From Marinobacter changyiensis (GTDB lineage Bacteria > Pseudomonadota > Gammaproteobacteria > Pseudomonadales > Oleiphilaceae): a stretch of 64,000 nt of DNA. Positions 17,852-27,150 of the stretch are shown here, one piece after another (position 1 is the first letter of the stretch; each line of letters opens with the position of its first letter). The DNA lies in contig NZ_VZZZ01000003.1 in the NCBI RefSeq assembly GCF_009193265.1, positions 62,001-126,000 on the forward strand, in the 5' to 3' direction. Under the pieces are notes generated by a model, which worked only from the letters and a program-made list of their open reading frames with translations, was not told the origin of the DNA and searched no databases. The translations under genes and the position numbers were made by a program.

Positions 17852-19570
17852 GTGGCTGAAACCACCCAGGATGCGCCCAGGCCCACTGCTGCGCGATGGC
17901 TCAGGGCGCAGGCTGCAGGAAACCGAAAACTGGTAACCCGCACGATGGCTGCAGGGTTGCTTGCGGGGCTGTTTACGGCACTGCAAATGGGGTTGTTGGC
18001 GTGGATCATCCACGCTGCTGTTATCCTCGATGAGAGTGCAACCTCATTGCTGCCCTTTTTCGCAGGGCTGGTGTTGGCGATCACCGGTCGCTCCATCGCC
18101 CAGGGGTTTCAGGCCCGCTGCGCTGCGCTGTGCAGTCATACCATCCGTCAGAACATCCGTACAGAGCTTATGGCACGCTGGCAGAGGCTGGGGCCGGTTC
18201 GTTTGCTGGACACCTCAGCAGGCACTCTGGCACGGGAGTGGGTTGAGCATGTAGAAGCGCTGCACGGGTATTTTGCCCGCTTTATGCCCCAGCAAGTTCT
18301 GTGTATTGCCGTGCCCCTGATGATTGTAATCATAGTCGCCTGGCTGGACTGGCTGGCGGCGATATTCCTGATTGTTTCCGCACCGCTGATTCCCCTGTTT
18401 ATGGCGCTGGTAGGCATGGGGGCAGAAAAACTGAACCAGGATCATTTCGAGTTGATCGGACGGTTGTCCGGTCAGTTTCTGGACCGGATTCGGGGCCTCA
18501 CAACCCTTCAGCTGTTCGGCCAAACGCAAACAGCCGCCGAGAGCATCCACGACCGCTCCCATCAATATCGCCGGGTGACGATGAAAATGCTCAAGGTGGC
18601 GTTTCTGTCATCCGCCGTACTCGAATTTTTTTCTTCCGTGGCCATCGCAGTGATCGCCATGTACGTGGGTTTTGGCCTGCTGGGCTATCTGTCTTTTGGC
18701 CCGGCACCCGAGTTAACGCTGTTCTCAGGTCTTTTCATTCTCCTGCTTGCACCTGAATTTTTTCAGCCGCTGCGGTTGCTGTCCCAGCATTACCACGACC
18801 GTGCCTCGGCTCTTGGGGCCACAGAAGAGATCCTCCAGCGCCTGGAGCCCGGGCCAGTGGCTGCCAATGACCGACCCAGCCGCGACCAACAATCAGCCGA
18901 ACCCGCTACAGCGACATCTGTCGTGGATGATGAAAAAATCATCGTTCGGTCAGCCCGGGTTGCTTTTCCGAACGGCCGGGTCGGCCTGGACGATATCAGC
19001 CTGACCATTCACCGGGGCGAATCCATCGCGTTGACAGGGCCATCGGGAGGTGGGAAATCAACGCTCTTGCATCTCCTGGCAGGCTTTATCTGCCCCGGCG
19101 ACGGTGGTGTTCGGGTTTTTGGCCAGCCGGCGGGGAAGCAGAGTTTTGGCTGGCTGGGGCAGCATGCGTTCATGGTGCAGGGCAGCTGGGCCGACAATCT
19201 GAGAGTGACCTGTCAGGATGCCACCGATCAGGCAATAGAAGCCGCACTGACAAATGCCGGGCTTGGCGACCTGCTGGCGAGTCGGGCCCGTGGAATCCAT
19301 AGTCAGATTTCGGAAGCCGGAGAGGGACTGTCCGGAGGTCAGGCCCGTCGGCTTGGCCTGGCGCGTCTGTTCCTGGCCGACGTCGACCTGATACTGCTTG
19401 ATGAACCCACCGCTGCACTGGACGCTGGATCTGAACGCTTTGTTCTTGCATCGCTCCAGAGGCTTCGTGCCCAGGGTAAGACTCTGGTGTTCGCTACTCA
19501 TCACCCTTCCCTGTTGAGCCTGGCCAGCCGGGTTATCCGCATCCACGGAGGGCGCATCCAGAATGCATGA
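17852..19570 (+). CDS. cydD: Heterodimeric thiol ABC exporter subunit CydD
   Basis: ABC half-transporter, 572 residues, N-terminal six-helix membrane domain (about 25-315) and C-terminal ATPase with Walker A GPSGGGKST near 396, signature LSGGQARR and Walker B LILLDEPTAAL. CydDC exports cysteine/glutathione and is needed for assembly of bd oxidases. The start is GTG at 17852, touching the cydB stop, so translation is likely coupled. The last 8 bases overlap cydC. Presence in the same operon as a CIO-like oxidase supports a dedicated maturation role. Confidence 0.93.
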   Translation: MAETTQDAPRPTAARWLRAQAAGNRKLVTRTMAAGLLAGLFTALQMGLLAWIIHAAVILDESATSLLPFFAGLVLAITGRSIAQGFQARCAALCSHTIRQNIRTELMARWQRLGPVRLLDTSAGTLAREWVEHVEALHGYFARFMPQQVLCIAVPLMIVIIVAWLDWLAAIFLIVSAPLIPLFMALVGMGAEKLNQDHFELIGRLSGQFLDRIRGLTTLQLFGQTQTAAESIHDRSHQYRRVTMKMLKVAFLSSAVLEFFSSVAIAVIAMYVGFGLLGYLSFGPAPELTLFSGLFILLLAPEFFQPLRLLSQHYHDRASALGATEEILQRLEPGPVAANDRPSRDQQSAEPATATSVVDDEKIIVRSARVAFPNGRVGLDDISLTIHRGESIALTGPSGGGKSTLLHLLAGFICPGDGGVRVFGQPAGKQSFGWLGQHAFMVQGSWADNLRVTCQDATDQAIEAALTNAGLGDLLASRARGIHSQISEAGEGLSGGQARRLGLARLFLADVDLILLDEPTAALDAGSERFVLASLQRLRAQGKTLVFATHHPSLLSLASRVIRIHGGRIQNA

Positions 19571-21287
19571 ACTGCTGCCCTGGTTAAGGCTGATCGGTCA
19601 GCGCAAGTTACGGCTGTTTTTGGGTGCGGCTCTGATGCTGATTACGCTGCTCGCAGGTCTCGGGCTGCTGGCATTATCTGGCTGGTTTATCACCGCTACC
19701 GCTCTGGCAGGCATACTGATGGCCGCCGGTGCCGCAGTCACCTTTGACGTTTATGTGCCCGGTGGCGGTATCCGCGCTTTTGCTCTCACCCGCACGGTCG
19801 GCCGCTACCTGGAGCGGGTCTATAACCACGATACGGTCTTGCGACTGTTGGCGGACATCCGTGTACAGGTGTTCTGCAGCCTGGCGGCTTCAAAGACTCA
19901 GCTTCGGGGCCGGGGTTCCGACTGGCTTGCCCGCATGACCACCGACGTGGATGCCATGGACACCCTCTTCCTGCGGTTGGTGGCGCCGACCGGGCTGGCT
20001 GCGCTGCTGAGCCTGGGGCTGGTTGTGGTACTGAGTTTACTCGCAGGCCATGTCCTTGCACTGGTGGTGGCCGCGCTTCTGACCTTGGCGTTTGCGGTTG
20101 CAACCCTGGCGCTATTCTGGCGCACCGGCGCGCGTTCATTCCGGCAACAAGCCTCACTGGAAGTTCTTCGTGGCGAGGTTATCCAATACCTTGAGGGCCA
20201 GGCTGAGCTGACTGCGGCGGGCGTTGTCCAGCCTTACCGCAACAGACTGCTGGCCGACGCGGAACAATGGTCACAGGACCAAAGCATCATTGACCAGCGC
20301 AGCGGATGGCATGGCGCCATCTCCCTGTTATTGGTGAATGGTGCAATGGTGGCGGCACTGTGGCTTGGGTTGCAGATCTTCCAGACCGGGGCGACATCGG
20401 GCCCGGTCATTTCAATGATCCCCCTGGCCTTGCTGGCCATGAATGAAGTGTATGGGATGCTGCCGGAAGCCTTTGCCCGCCTTGGCGCCACCCTCGCAGC
20501 AGCGCAACGCCTGAACCGCGACAGCAGCCATGGCCAGGCGACGCCAGCCGGGGAATCGGAAAATTCCGGCGTTATGGAGAGTGCAGAAGCCTCAACAAGA
20601 ACAGAGCCTTCCGCGCCCGGTTTGGCGTGGGTTGGCGTTAAATTGAATGGATTGGCAGCGGAGGATGCAACCAATGACCAAAAAGTGGATGAGCCACCGC
20701 TCCCCGGTTTTTCATATTCGGTTCGGCCCGGCGAGCAGGTAGGGTTTGTGGGTCCATCAGGCTGTGGCAAATCCACTCTGGCCAATATGGCAGCTGGCCT
20801 GGTAACAGCCAGCACAGGCTGCTGCAAACTGGCATCGAAGCAAGGCCCGGTTGCCCCCGGCTCCCGTCATGCCTGGGTCACCTACCTTACCCAGGCAACG
20901 CAGCTCTTTGACGACACGCTCCGGAACAATCTGTTGCTAGGCGATCCGGGCGCGAGCGACCCGCAGCTTTTCAGCGTGCTGGCAACCGTGGCTCTCACTG
21001 ATCTGCTCGACGAACTGCCAGAGGGACTGGATACGTGGCTGGGCGCCTACGGCAAGCAAGTATCCGGCGGCGAAGCCCGCCGTATTGCTCTGGCCCGGGC
21101 GCTTCTTCGTAACACCGGTTTGGTTATTCTGGACGAACCTTTCACTGGCCTCGACGAAGCTACCCGAGCCTTGATCAGGGACCGGCTTTCGCACCGGCTG
21201 GCGGGCAAAACGATGATCTGTTTCGCCCACTCCCCGGAGGCCTTGACTCAGGTCGATGTCGTGGTGACGCTGGAGAGCCCTGGCTGA
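19563..21287 (+). CDS. cydC: Heterodimeric thiol ABC exporter subunit CydC
   Basis: Partner half-transporter of CydD, 574 residues. Membrane domain 1-310, ATPase with Walker A GPSGCGKST near 398, signature VSGGEARR and Walker B LVILDEPFTGL. A linker of about 45 residues (310-360) rich in S, E, A and T is poorly conserved. The ATG overlaps the cydD end by 8 bases, the last gene of the cydABDC operon. It is convergent with the saccharopine-dehydrogenase-like gene, which stops 26 bases away. No T-rich terminator is visible between them. Confidence 0.93.
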   Translation: MHELLPWLRLIGQRKLRLFLGAALMLITLLAGLGLLALSGWFITATALAGILMAAGAAVTFDVYVPGGGIRAFALTRTVGRYLERVYNHDTVLRLLADIRVQVFCSLAASKTQLRGRGSDWLARMTTDVDAMDTLFLRLVAPTGLAALLSLGLVVVLSLLAGHVLALVVAALLTLAFAVATLALFWRTGARSFRQQASLEVLRGEVIQYLEGQAELTAAGVVQPYRNRLLADAEQWSQDQSIIDQRSGWHGAISLLLVNGAMVAALWLGLQIFQTGATSGPVISMIPLALLAMNEVYGMLPEAFARLGATLAAAQRLNRDSSHGQATPAGESENSGVMESAEASTRTEPSAPGLAWVGVKLNGLAAEDATNDQKVDEPPLPGFSYSVRPGEQVGFVGPSGCGKSTLANMAAGLVTASTGCCKLASKQGPVAPGSRHAWVTYLTQATQLFDDTLRNNLLLGDPGASDPQLFSVLATVALTDLLDELPEGLDTWLGAYGKQVSGGEARRIALARALLRNTGLVILDEPFTGLDEATRALIRDRLSHRLAGKTMICFAHSPEALTQVDVVVTLESPG

Positions 21288-21312
21288 CAGTGTAACGGCA
21301 GCCGTTGTAATC

Positions 21313-22551
21313 TCAGCGTTGCTCCAGAAGTTCGAACGTCAGGCCGGAATGCGCCCGCAATCGGTCCAGCAGATGGTCTCCAAAGAGTGACGACGGTGTC
21401 CAGAATCCGCCCGCTTTGTCGGTTTTGCTGATGTCCAGGGCGAGACACAATCCTGCCTGTCCCAGCATCTTGCTGGTTGAGCCATAGCCCGGGTCCATGT
21501 CCCCGGTAACCTTGGTTCGGATACTCTGGCCTTTGGCGGTTTTGCCGATAAAGCGCAAATCGTAGAAACCGTTCTTCTGGGCTTTGTCGCTGGGGCCTTC
21601 GCCCGGCTTGGGCACGATAAAGCGTTCAAGCACATAGCGCGTCGGCTTGATCGCTGACGCCACCAGGAAGCCACCCATCGCAGCGGTAATACCGTAGGCC
21701 GCCAGACGGCCCTTGATACCTTTACCGGTCATCATGGCTTCGTCGTACAGGAATTCCTTGCCGTACGCTGCGCCCATTAACGCGTTGGAGCGATGTACGA
21801 TACGGGTGTTGATGGCAGCCATCACGAAAGGCGCCAGCCAGACATCGAAATCGGGGTCGAATTCCGCCGATTTCACGTTGGGCTGGCGAGCCGTGGAGCG
21901 ATGTTCCGGTGGGCATATGGAAAATGGATTTGCCAACTCCTTGCGTAAAGCCGGATTGGACGCAGCTTCCCTGGTAACGTTCATCAGGCTGGCAACGGTT
22001 CCACCGGAAAACTCGCCCTTGGCGGTCCGCACCCGCATTTTGACCTGGGTGCAGGTAGCGCCGAGGGTTTGCTTTGCCTGTTGCTGGAGAAAGTAGACCC
22101 CCATGTCTGACGGAATCGAATCAAAACCGCAGCAATGCACAATTCTGGCACCGGAAGCCTTCGCCTGAGCTTCGTAGGTTTCAATCATCCTCCGGATCCA
22201 CTGCACTTCGCCGGTCAGGTCACAGTAATCTGTTCCAAGTTCGGTACATACTTTTATCAACGGCTCCCCGTAAAGTGCGTAGGGGCCAACAGTGGAGATC
22301 ACCACGCGAGTCTGTTCACACAGAGCGCGTAGTGAAGCCTCGTCGGCCGCATCGGCGGTGAGGATGGACAGGTTCTCAGCTGCCATGCCGAGATCGGTTT
22401 TAAGGTTAAGCAGTTTGCCTTCAGACCTGCCCGCGATGGCCCAGCGGACCTCCCCGTCTGCACCGACAGTGTCCAACAGGTACCGGCTCAATATCTGACC
22501 TACAAAACTGGTGGCCCCGAATACCACAATATCAAAAGGTTGTTGGCTCAT
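21313..22551 (-). CDS. Saccharopine dehydrogenase-like / trans-acting enoyl reductase family protein
   Basis: NAD(P)-binding protein of 412 residues. The Rossmann motif VVFGATSFVGQIL lies at 9-21 and AIAGRSEGKL near 38. The domain then has ISTVGPYALYGEPL, CTELGTDYCDLTGE and HCCGFDSIPSDMG, the signatures of saccharopine-dehydrogenase-like proteins of the trans-acting enoyl reductase group. Homologues are often lipid-linked but the reaction here is not established. It lies downstream of a small membrane protein gene on the same strand, 61 bases apart, and is probably its operon partner. Confidence 0.85.
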   Translation of the reverse strand: MSQQPFDIVVFGATSFVGQILSRYLLDTVGADGEVRWAIAGRSEGKLLNLKTDLGMAAENLSILTADAADEASLRALCEQTRVVISTVGPYALYGEPLIKVCTELGTDYCDLTGEVQWIRRMIETYEAQAKASGARIVHCCGFDSIPSDMGVYFLQQQAKQTLGATCTQVKMRVRTAKGEFSGGTVASLMNVTREAASNPALRKELANPFSICPPEHRSTARQPNVKSAEFDPDFDVWLAPFVMAAINTRIVHRSNALMGAAYGKEFLYDEAMMTGKGIKGRLAAYGITAAMGGFLVASAIKPTRYVLERFIVPKPGEGPSDKAQKNGFYDLRFIGKTAKGQSIRTKVTGDMDPGYGSTSKMLGQAGLCLALDISKTDKAGGFWTPSSLFGDHLLDRLRAHSGLTFELLEQR

Positions 22552-22612
22552 TCGTCTTCCTTATTCGAGCGTTGGTTATCAATGACGTTGTTCAATCCAG
22601 GAGCAACTGATC

Positions 22613-23032
22613 TCAAAACGACGAGATGCTCTTTTTCCGGGCGCCCATGATCGAGAGAAATACTGCCACTCCCAAACCCCAGAAGGCGTTCAGAATCAAA
22701 CCCCCGATCCACATTTGTGCGTTAGGCTCCACGCCCTTGAGGGGAAAGACCACCAGCATGGCGACCACCGTAGGGCCAATGGCACCCAAAAGAATCATCA
22801 GTGACCAGAACCCGGCAGTGCCCATCCGCCCGATAATGGCCCAGAGCACCATGCCCCATAAGCCACCAAAAAAGGCCAGCGAGATGACGGCGGGAACGCC
22901 AAGAGGCGGCACCGGGGAGAGATTGAAAGGCTCCGCAGGCACAATGCCCGCATAGAAAAAGACCGCAAACAGGCCCTGGTGAAAAATAAGTGTGGCCAGA
23001 AATCCGCTGACAAACGCTTTGAACCAAACCAT
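22613..23032 (-). CDS. Small four-helix hypothetical membrane protein
   Basis: 139 residues from ATG 23032, which has AGGA 8 bases upstream; earlier in-frame starts lack one. Four hydrophobic segments at about 4-30, 48-70, 75-100 and 108-130, with small loops and a basic tail (MGARKKSISSF). I do not recognise the family. It is probably co-transcribed with the saccharopine-dehydrogenase-like gene 61 bases downstream. No catalytic motif is visible. Confidence 0.7.
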   Translation of the reverse strand: MVWFKAFVSGFLATLIFHQGLFAVFFYAGIVPAEPFNLSPVPPLGVPAVISLAFFGGLWGMVLWAIIGRMGTAGFWSLMILLGAIGPTVVAMLVVFPLKGVEPNAQMWIGGLILNAFWGLGVAVFLSIMGARKKSISSF

Positions 23033-23240
23033 TATCTGAATCCTGTCTTGGAGGGAGTAAGATGGCATTGTGTGCCGAATTGCCTGCACGCCGCAAATAC
23101 GTATGTCACTGTTTGGTGGTTCTCTTTCACAAGAGCGCCCCTAGTGTCTTGGCTGGCTGATCTTTTAACCGGCATAGTATCGCACACTGCGCGAGGAGCT
23201 TTTGTCAAAGTGCTCGCGGACTGACCAAGGAGGACTCGAG

Positions 23241-23582
23241 GTGGCATATATACTGGCAGCGATGTTTGCAGTGTTGTTATCACTGACCATTGTGCTGTTC
23301 TGGCAATTGCAGTTGCAGAAGAGCGCGTTGGCTGAAGCGATGAAAACGCTGGGGGCGATTGACGGTGCCGTCGATGTCCTACCGGAACCGGATATGGTGC
23401 TCACGGTCAAAGTTCTCGACCCGATTACTGTCGCCAAGCGGGAGTCGCGTTCGGCCAGGGTGCTGGCAGACCACCTACCGGTGATGGTTCGGAAAATGGT
23501 CTATCAACAGGTAATGACAGAAATGGGTGAACAGCTCAGTAGTCGCGGTATAGATGTGGAAATGAACATTGAGTATCGATAA
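23241..23582 (+). CDS. Hypothetical membrane-anchored protein
   Basis: 113 residues, start GTG 23241, backed by AAGGAGG 7 bases upstream, one of the best ribosome sites in the window. A single N-terminal helix (residues 2-24, VAYILAAMFAVLLSLTIVLF) anchors a soluble domain with LTVKVLDPITVAKRESRSA and MVYQQVMTEMGEQL. Family unknown. It is followed 14 bases later by another membrane-anchored protein, so the two may form a complex. Upstream is a divergent promoter gap shared with the four-helix membrane protein gene. Confidence 0.7.
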   Translation: MAYILAAMFAVLLSLTIVLFWQLQLQKSALAEAMKTLGAIDGAVDVLPEPDMVLTVKVLDPITVAKRESRSARVLADHLPVMVRKMVYQQVMTEMGEQLSSRGIDVEMNIEYR

Positions 23583-23596
23583 ATGAGCGACAGACC

Positions 23597-24058
23597 ATGA
23601 TGATGCTGGCCGGGTTACTCGCTTTGCTATGCACCGGAGCTGTGGCGGCTGCAGCACACCTGACTCGGCAAAACCAGCGCGCGCTGCGCCGACTGGGGTG
23701 TCGTCTGGCATCAGGTGTCAGCGTCATTCAAAAGGGTCAACTGGAACTTCAGGAAACCAGAAACCGGAACCGCCTTCTGGAAGAGACGGTCCGCAGCGGC
23801 GCTGCAGCGGTCGAGACGGTGCACCGGACTATCGCATCAACCACCTTTGAGGTTATAGACCGGCTGGCCACCAGTGAAAAGTTCCGTGCCAATGCCCAAC
23901 AGGTCCGGCGCACCCACGACAATACCAGCCGCACTTTCTACAGGTCACTACGTTCCACCAACAAGACATTGCACGTACTGGCGGACGTTATCCTGAGCAA
24001 CAAGGCCAAGAAGCGACGCAGCCAGCTGTTGAAAAAAAACAATAGCGATCCCGCCTGA
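23597..24058 (+). CDS. Hypothetical membrane-anchored helical protein
   Basis: 153 residues beginning with three consecutive methionines. An N-terminal hydrophobic segment (about 3-21) is followed by a long, charged, probably coiled-coil region (RQNQRALRRL, LELQETRNRNRLLEETVRSG) and a strongly basic tail (NKAKKRRSQLLKKN). The family is not recognised. It is 14 bases downstream of another anchored small protein and 110 bases before a voltage-gated channel gene on the same strand. Confidence 0.65.
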   Translation: MMMLAGLLALLCTGAVAAAAHLTRQNQRALRRLGCRLASGVSVIQKGQLELQETRNRNRLLEETVRSGAAAVETVHRTIASTTFEVIDRLATSEKFRANAQQVRRTHDNTSRTFYRSLRSTNKTLHVLADVILSNKAKKRRSQLLKKNNSDPA

Positions 24059-24168
24059 AAGCAGCCGATTCCTCTGACCACTTTACTATACCGCTTCTGT
24101 TCCCTGTCCGGTCACTCTACAATCAGCGCCTGACCCTTTGGCCCGCTACACAGGAGCTTCATCGCATT

Positions 24169-25008
24169 ATGTCCCCGGCATCGTCCAGCGCACAGTCCTC
24201 CGTGTTGCAGTACTTGAGGCAACTGGAAACCAGCCGCATCTTCCAGACGGTTGTCATCTCCATCATCGTATTGTCCGCGCTCACCATTGGCGCGAAGACC
24301 TACGATGTGCCTCCGCTGTTTTCCCAGGCCCTGGCAGTGATGGATATGGGCATTACTGTTTTCTTCCTTATCGAGATTCTGTTCCGGTTCAGTGTTTGTC
24401 CCAGCAAGAGGCGTTTTTTTCTGGATGGCTGGAACCTGTTTGACACTCTGGTAGTAATCGGCAGCCTGATTCCACTGGAGAATTCGGAAGCGGTGCTTCT
24501 TGGCCGACTGTTGCGGGTATTCCGTGTATTGCGGTTGGTGTCGGTGGTCCCGGAGCTGCGTTTCCTGATCAACTCTTTGCTCAAAGCCATTCCGCGCATG
24601 GGCTATATAGCGCTGCTGATGTTCATTATTTTCTACATCTACGCTGCAATGGGATCGATGTTTTTCGCCAAAATCGATGAATTCCTCTGGGGCGACGTTG
24701 CTGTAGCCATGCTGACGCTCTTCAGGGTAGCCACGTTCGAGGATTGGACCGATGTGATGTATGGCACCATGGAGGTCTATCCGCTGAGCTGGGTTTACTA
24801 TCTGACGTTTATATTTCTCACCGCTTTTGTGTTTTTAAACATGATGGTAGGAACCATTCTTGAGGTTATGAGTGAAGAGAAAAATGCCAAGCAGGCCCTG
24901 CAGGCTCATGACGAACGGGATGAAATGGCGAGGAAACTTGACGAGGTACAGAACAGGCTGGATGAACTGGTACGAATGGTGAGCGATAACCAGAAGCAAC
25001 CAAAATAG
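24169..25008 (+). CDS. Bacterial voltage-gated cation channel (NaVBac superfamily)
   Basis: Six-helix channel subunit, 279 residues, expected to form tetramers in the inner membrane. The voltage-sensor helix S4 has arginines at 113, 116, 119 and 122 at three-residue spacing. Pore helices are S5 around 145-165 and S6 around 206-232. The selectivity filter reads TFEDWTD at 189-195, aligned with TLESWSM of sodium channels such as NavAb. A C-terminal coiled coil (about 235-272) is typical. ATG at 24169. A terminator at 25026-25056 ends the gene. The extra acids in the filter suggest altered, perhaps calcium-leaning selectivity (inferred). Confidence 0.9.
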   Translation: MSPASSSAQSSVLQYLRQLETSRIFQTVVISIIVLSALTIGAKTYDVPPLFSQALAVMDMGITVFFLIEILFRFSVCPSKRRFFLDGWNLFDTLVVIGSLIPLENSEAVLLGRLLRVFRVLRLVSVVPELRFLINSLLKAIPRMGYIALLMFIIFYIYAAMGSMFFAKIDEFLWGDVAVAMLTLFRVATFEDWTDVMYGTMEVYPLSWVYYLTFIFLTAFVFLNMMVGTILEVMSEEKNAKQALQAHDERDEMARKLDEVQNRLDELVRMVSDNQKQPK

Positions 25009-25025
25009 TATGATTAAACCGGGGT

Positions 25026-25056
25026 GCCGAAACGGTGTTCCACCGCTTCGGCTTTT
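25026..25056 (+). terminator. Intrinsic terminator after the channel gene
   Basis: Stem GCCGAAACGGTG (25026-25037) and CACCGCTTCGGC (25041-25052), 12 bp with one mismatch and a three-base loop, followed by TTTT. It lies 18 bases after the channel stop and 13 before the end of the convergent parvulin gene. Confidence 0.75.
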
Positions 25057-25068
25057 CCCGGGACGTGA

Positions 25069-25350
25069 TTAGTCCTGTCGTGCGGTTACTTCCAGCAGGT
25101 GGTAACCGAACTGGGTTTTAACCGGGCCCTGTACTTCGTTTACCGGTGCGGAAAATACGACTTTATCAAATTCCGGTACCATCTGGCCGGGGCCGAATTC
25201 ACCAAGCTCACCACCGCTTTTGCCGGACGGGCAACTGGAGTGCTCGCGCGCCAAGGCGGCGAAATCTTCACCATTGGCGATGCGGGTTTTGAGTTCATTG
25301 CAGGTTGCTTCGTCGGCAACCAGAAGATGACGGGCTGAGGCTTTTGCCAT
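25069..25350 (-). CDS. Parvulin-type peptidyl-prolyl cis-trans isomerase
   Basis: Single-domain parvulin, 93 residues from ATG 25350 (GGAG 8 bases upstream; an upstream start has no ribosome site). It has the family signature [46 protein letters not shown] (given in parts: [13 protein letters not shown] and GGELGEF) and a closing [10 protein letters not shown]. There is no signal peptide, so it is cytoplasmic, like E. coli PpiC. It stands between two terminators and is probably monocistronic. Confidence 0.93.
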   Translation of the reverse strand: MAKASARHLLVADEATCNELKTRIANGEDFAALAREHSSCPSGKSGGELGEFGPGQMVPEFDKVVFSAPVNEVQGPVKTQFGYHLLEVTARQD

Positions 25351-25413
25351 GATCAATTCTCCAATATAAGTGAGCAAGCATAATAGCGCGTTACGGCATC
25401 ATAAAAAAGCCAT

Positions 25414-25442
25414 AAAAAAGGGCGCTATAAAGCGCCCTTTTT
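25414..25442. terminator. Intrinsic terminator of etfBA
   Basis: Stem GGGCGCT (25420-25426) with AGCGCCC (25431-25437), flanked by an A-run and a T-run that lengthen the stem and make it bidirectional. It lies 18 bases past the etfA stop on the minus strand. Confidence 0.85.
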
Positions 25443-25459
25443 CAACTGAAATCAGTTAA

Positions 25460-26401
25460 TTAAATAACTTTTTTCAACTCTTCTTCAAACTCCGGTATGG
25501 CTTGGAACAAGTCCGCCACCAGGCCGTAATCCGCTACCTGGAAGATCGGTGCTTCTTCATCCTTGTTGATCGCCACAATCACTTTGGAATCGGACATGCC
25601 CGCCAGATGCTGAATGGCACCCGAGATACCTACTGCAACGTAAAGTTGCGGGGCGACAATCTTGCCGGTCTGGCCTACCTGCATGTCGTTGGGCACGAAG
25701 CCCGCGTCGACAGCGGCACGGGAGGCGCCGACAGCGGCGCCCAGCAGATCCGCAATCTGCTCCAGCATCTTGAAGTTCTCACCGTTTTGCATGCCGCGAC
25801 CACCGGAGATCACGATGCCCGCGCTGGCAAGATCCGGACGATCCGACTTCGCCAGCTCCTCGCCCACGAAGGTGGACAGGCCCGCATCTTTCACTACATC
25901 CAGTGATTCAACGGAAGCGGAACCCCCTTCAGCAGCGACCGGATCGAAAGCCGTCGGACGAACGGTGACTACCTTGATGGCGTCACTGCTTTTGACCGTA
26001 GCAATGGCGTTACCGGCATAGATCGGACGGACAAACGTGTCCTCCGACTCGACCCGCATGATGTCGGATACCTGGGCAACGTCCAACAGCGCGGCTACCC
26101 GCGGCATGAAGTCTTTCCCAACGGTACCGGCAGCGGCAAAAATGTGGCTGTAGCCCTTGCCGACTTCCGCTACCAGCTCGCCCAGGTTCTCACCCAGGAA
26201 GTGACCATAGACGGCGTTGTCGGCGACCAGCACCTTGTTGACGCCATCGATTTTGGCGGCAGCTTCGGCAACATCGCCAACGTTTTCGCCCGCCACCAGC
26301 ACATCAATGTCACCACCAACGGCCTTGGCTGCAGCAACAACGCTCAGCGTCGCCTGCTTGAGTTCACTGTTGTCGTGTTCAGCAATAACAAGGATGCTCA
26401 T
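25460..26401 (-). CDS. etfA: Electron transfer flavoprotein alpha subunit
   Basis: FAD-binding subunit of the soluble electron carrier that takes electrons from acyl-CoA dehydrogenases, 313 residues. The C-terminal FAD domain is clear: VISGGRGMQNGENFKMLEQIADLLGAAVGASRAAVDAG (in parts, SGGRGMQ and GASRAAVDAG), QVGQTGKIVAPQLYVAVGISGAIQHLAGM and VAINKDEEAPIF. The ATG overlaps the etfB stop by one base. Electrons pass to ETF-QO, whose gene is divergently transcribed 0.7 kb away. Confidence 0.97.
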   Translation of the reverse strand: MSILVIAEHDNSELKQATLSVVAAAKAVGGDIDVLVAGENVGDVAEAAAKIDGVNKVLVADNAVYGHFLGENLGELVAEVGKGYSHIFAAAGTVGKDFMPRVAALLDVAQVSDIMRVESEDTFVRPIYAGNAIATVKSSDAIKVVTVRPTAFDPVAAEGGSASVESLDVVKDAGLSTFVGEELAKSDRPDLASAGIVISGGRGMQNGENFKMLEQIADLLGAAVGASRAAVDAGFVPNDMQVGQTGKIVAPQLYVAVGISGAIQHLAGMSDSKVIVAINKDEEAPIFQVADYGLVADLFQAIPEFEEELKKVI

Positions 26402-27150
26402 CAGATCACCTTCGCTTCGTTCTTCAGTTTATCGACCAGCTCAGCTACATCAGCCACTTTCACGCCGGCCTGACGTGAAGCCGGAGCTTCAACTTTCAGT
26501 ATGGACAGACGGGCTGCAATGTCGACACCCAGATCTTCCGGGCTCATGACATCCAGCTGCTTCTTCTTGGCTTTCATGATATTGGGCAAGGAAGCGTAGC
26601 GGGGCTCGTTCAGGCGCAGGTCCGTTGTGACCACCGCCGGCAGGCTCAGTGAAACCGTCATCAGACCACCGTCTACCTCGCGGGTAACGTTGACCTTTTC
26701 GCCTTCCACAACCACTTCAGAGGCAAATGTACCCTGCCCCATGCCGGTCAGAGCAGCCAACATCTGGCCGGTCTGGTTGTTGTCGGAGTCGATGGACTGT
26801 TTGCCCAGAATAACCAGCTTGGGTTCTTCCTTCTCGACCACTGCCTTCAGCAGCTTGGCGGCTTCGAGAGACTGAACCTCTTCACCGGTTTCAATGTGGA
26901 TACCACGATCCGCGCCCAGTGCCAGAGCGGTACGAATCTGTTCCTGGCAGGCCTTCGGCCCGATGGATACCACGACGATCTCGCTGGCAACGCCTTTCTC
27001 TTTCAAGCGAACCGCTTCTTCAACCGCGATTTCGCAGAATGGGTTCATTGCCATTTTGACGTTTGCAAGATCAACGCCGGTGTTATCCGGCTTGACGCGT
27101 ACCTTGACGTTGTAGTCGATAACTCGTTTTACAGCGACCAGAACCTTCAT
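26401..27150 (-). CDS. etfB: Electron transfer flavoprotein beta subunit
   Basis: AMP-binding subunit of ETF, 249 residues. It shows [20 protein letters not shown] at the N-terminus, [19 protein letters not shown], the recognition-loop region near [33 protein letters not shown] and the C-terminal [11 protein letters not shown]. First gene of etfBA, with one-base overlap with etfA. Its upstream region carries the 22-bp palindrome at 27595-27616, about 450 bases from the start. Confidence 0.97.
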   Translation of the reverse strand: MKVLVAVKRVIDYNVKVRVKPDNTGVDLANVKMAMNPFCEIAVEEAVRLKEKGVASEIVVVSIGPKACQEQIRTALALGADRGIHIETGEEVQSLEAAKLLKAVVEKEEPKLVILGKQSIDSDNNQTGQMLAALTGMGQGTFASEVVVEGEKVNVTREVDGGLMTVSLSLPAVVTTDLRLNEPRYASLPNIMKAKKKQLDVMSPEDLGVDIAARLSILKVEAPASRQAGVKVADVAELVDKLKNEAKVI

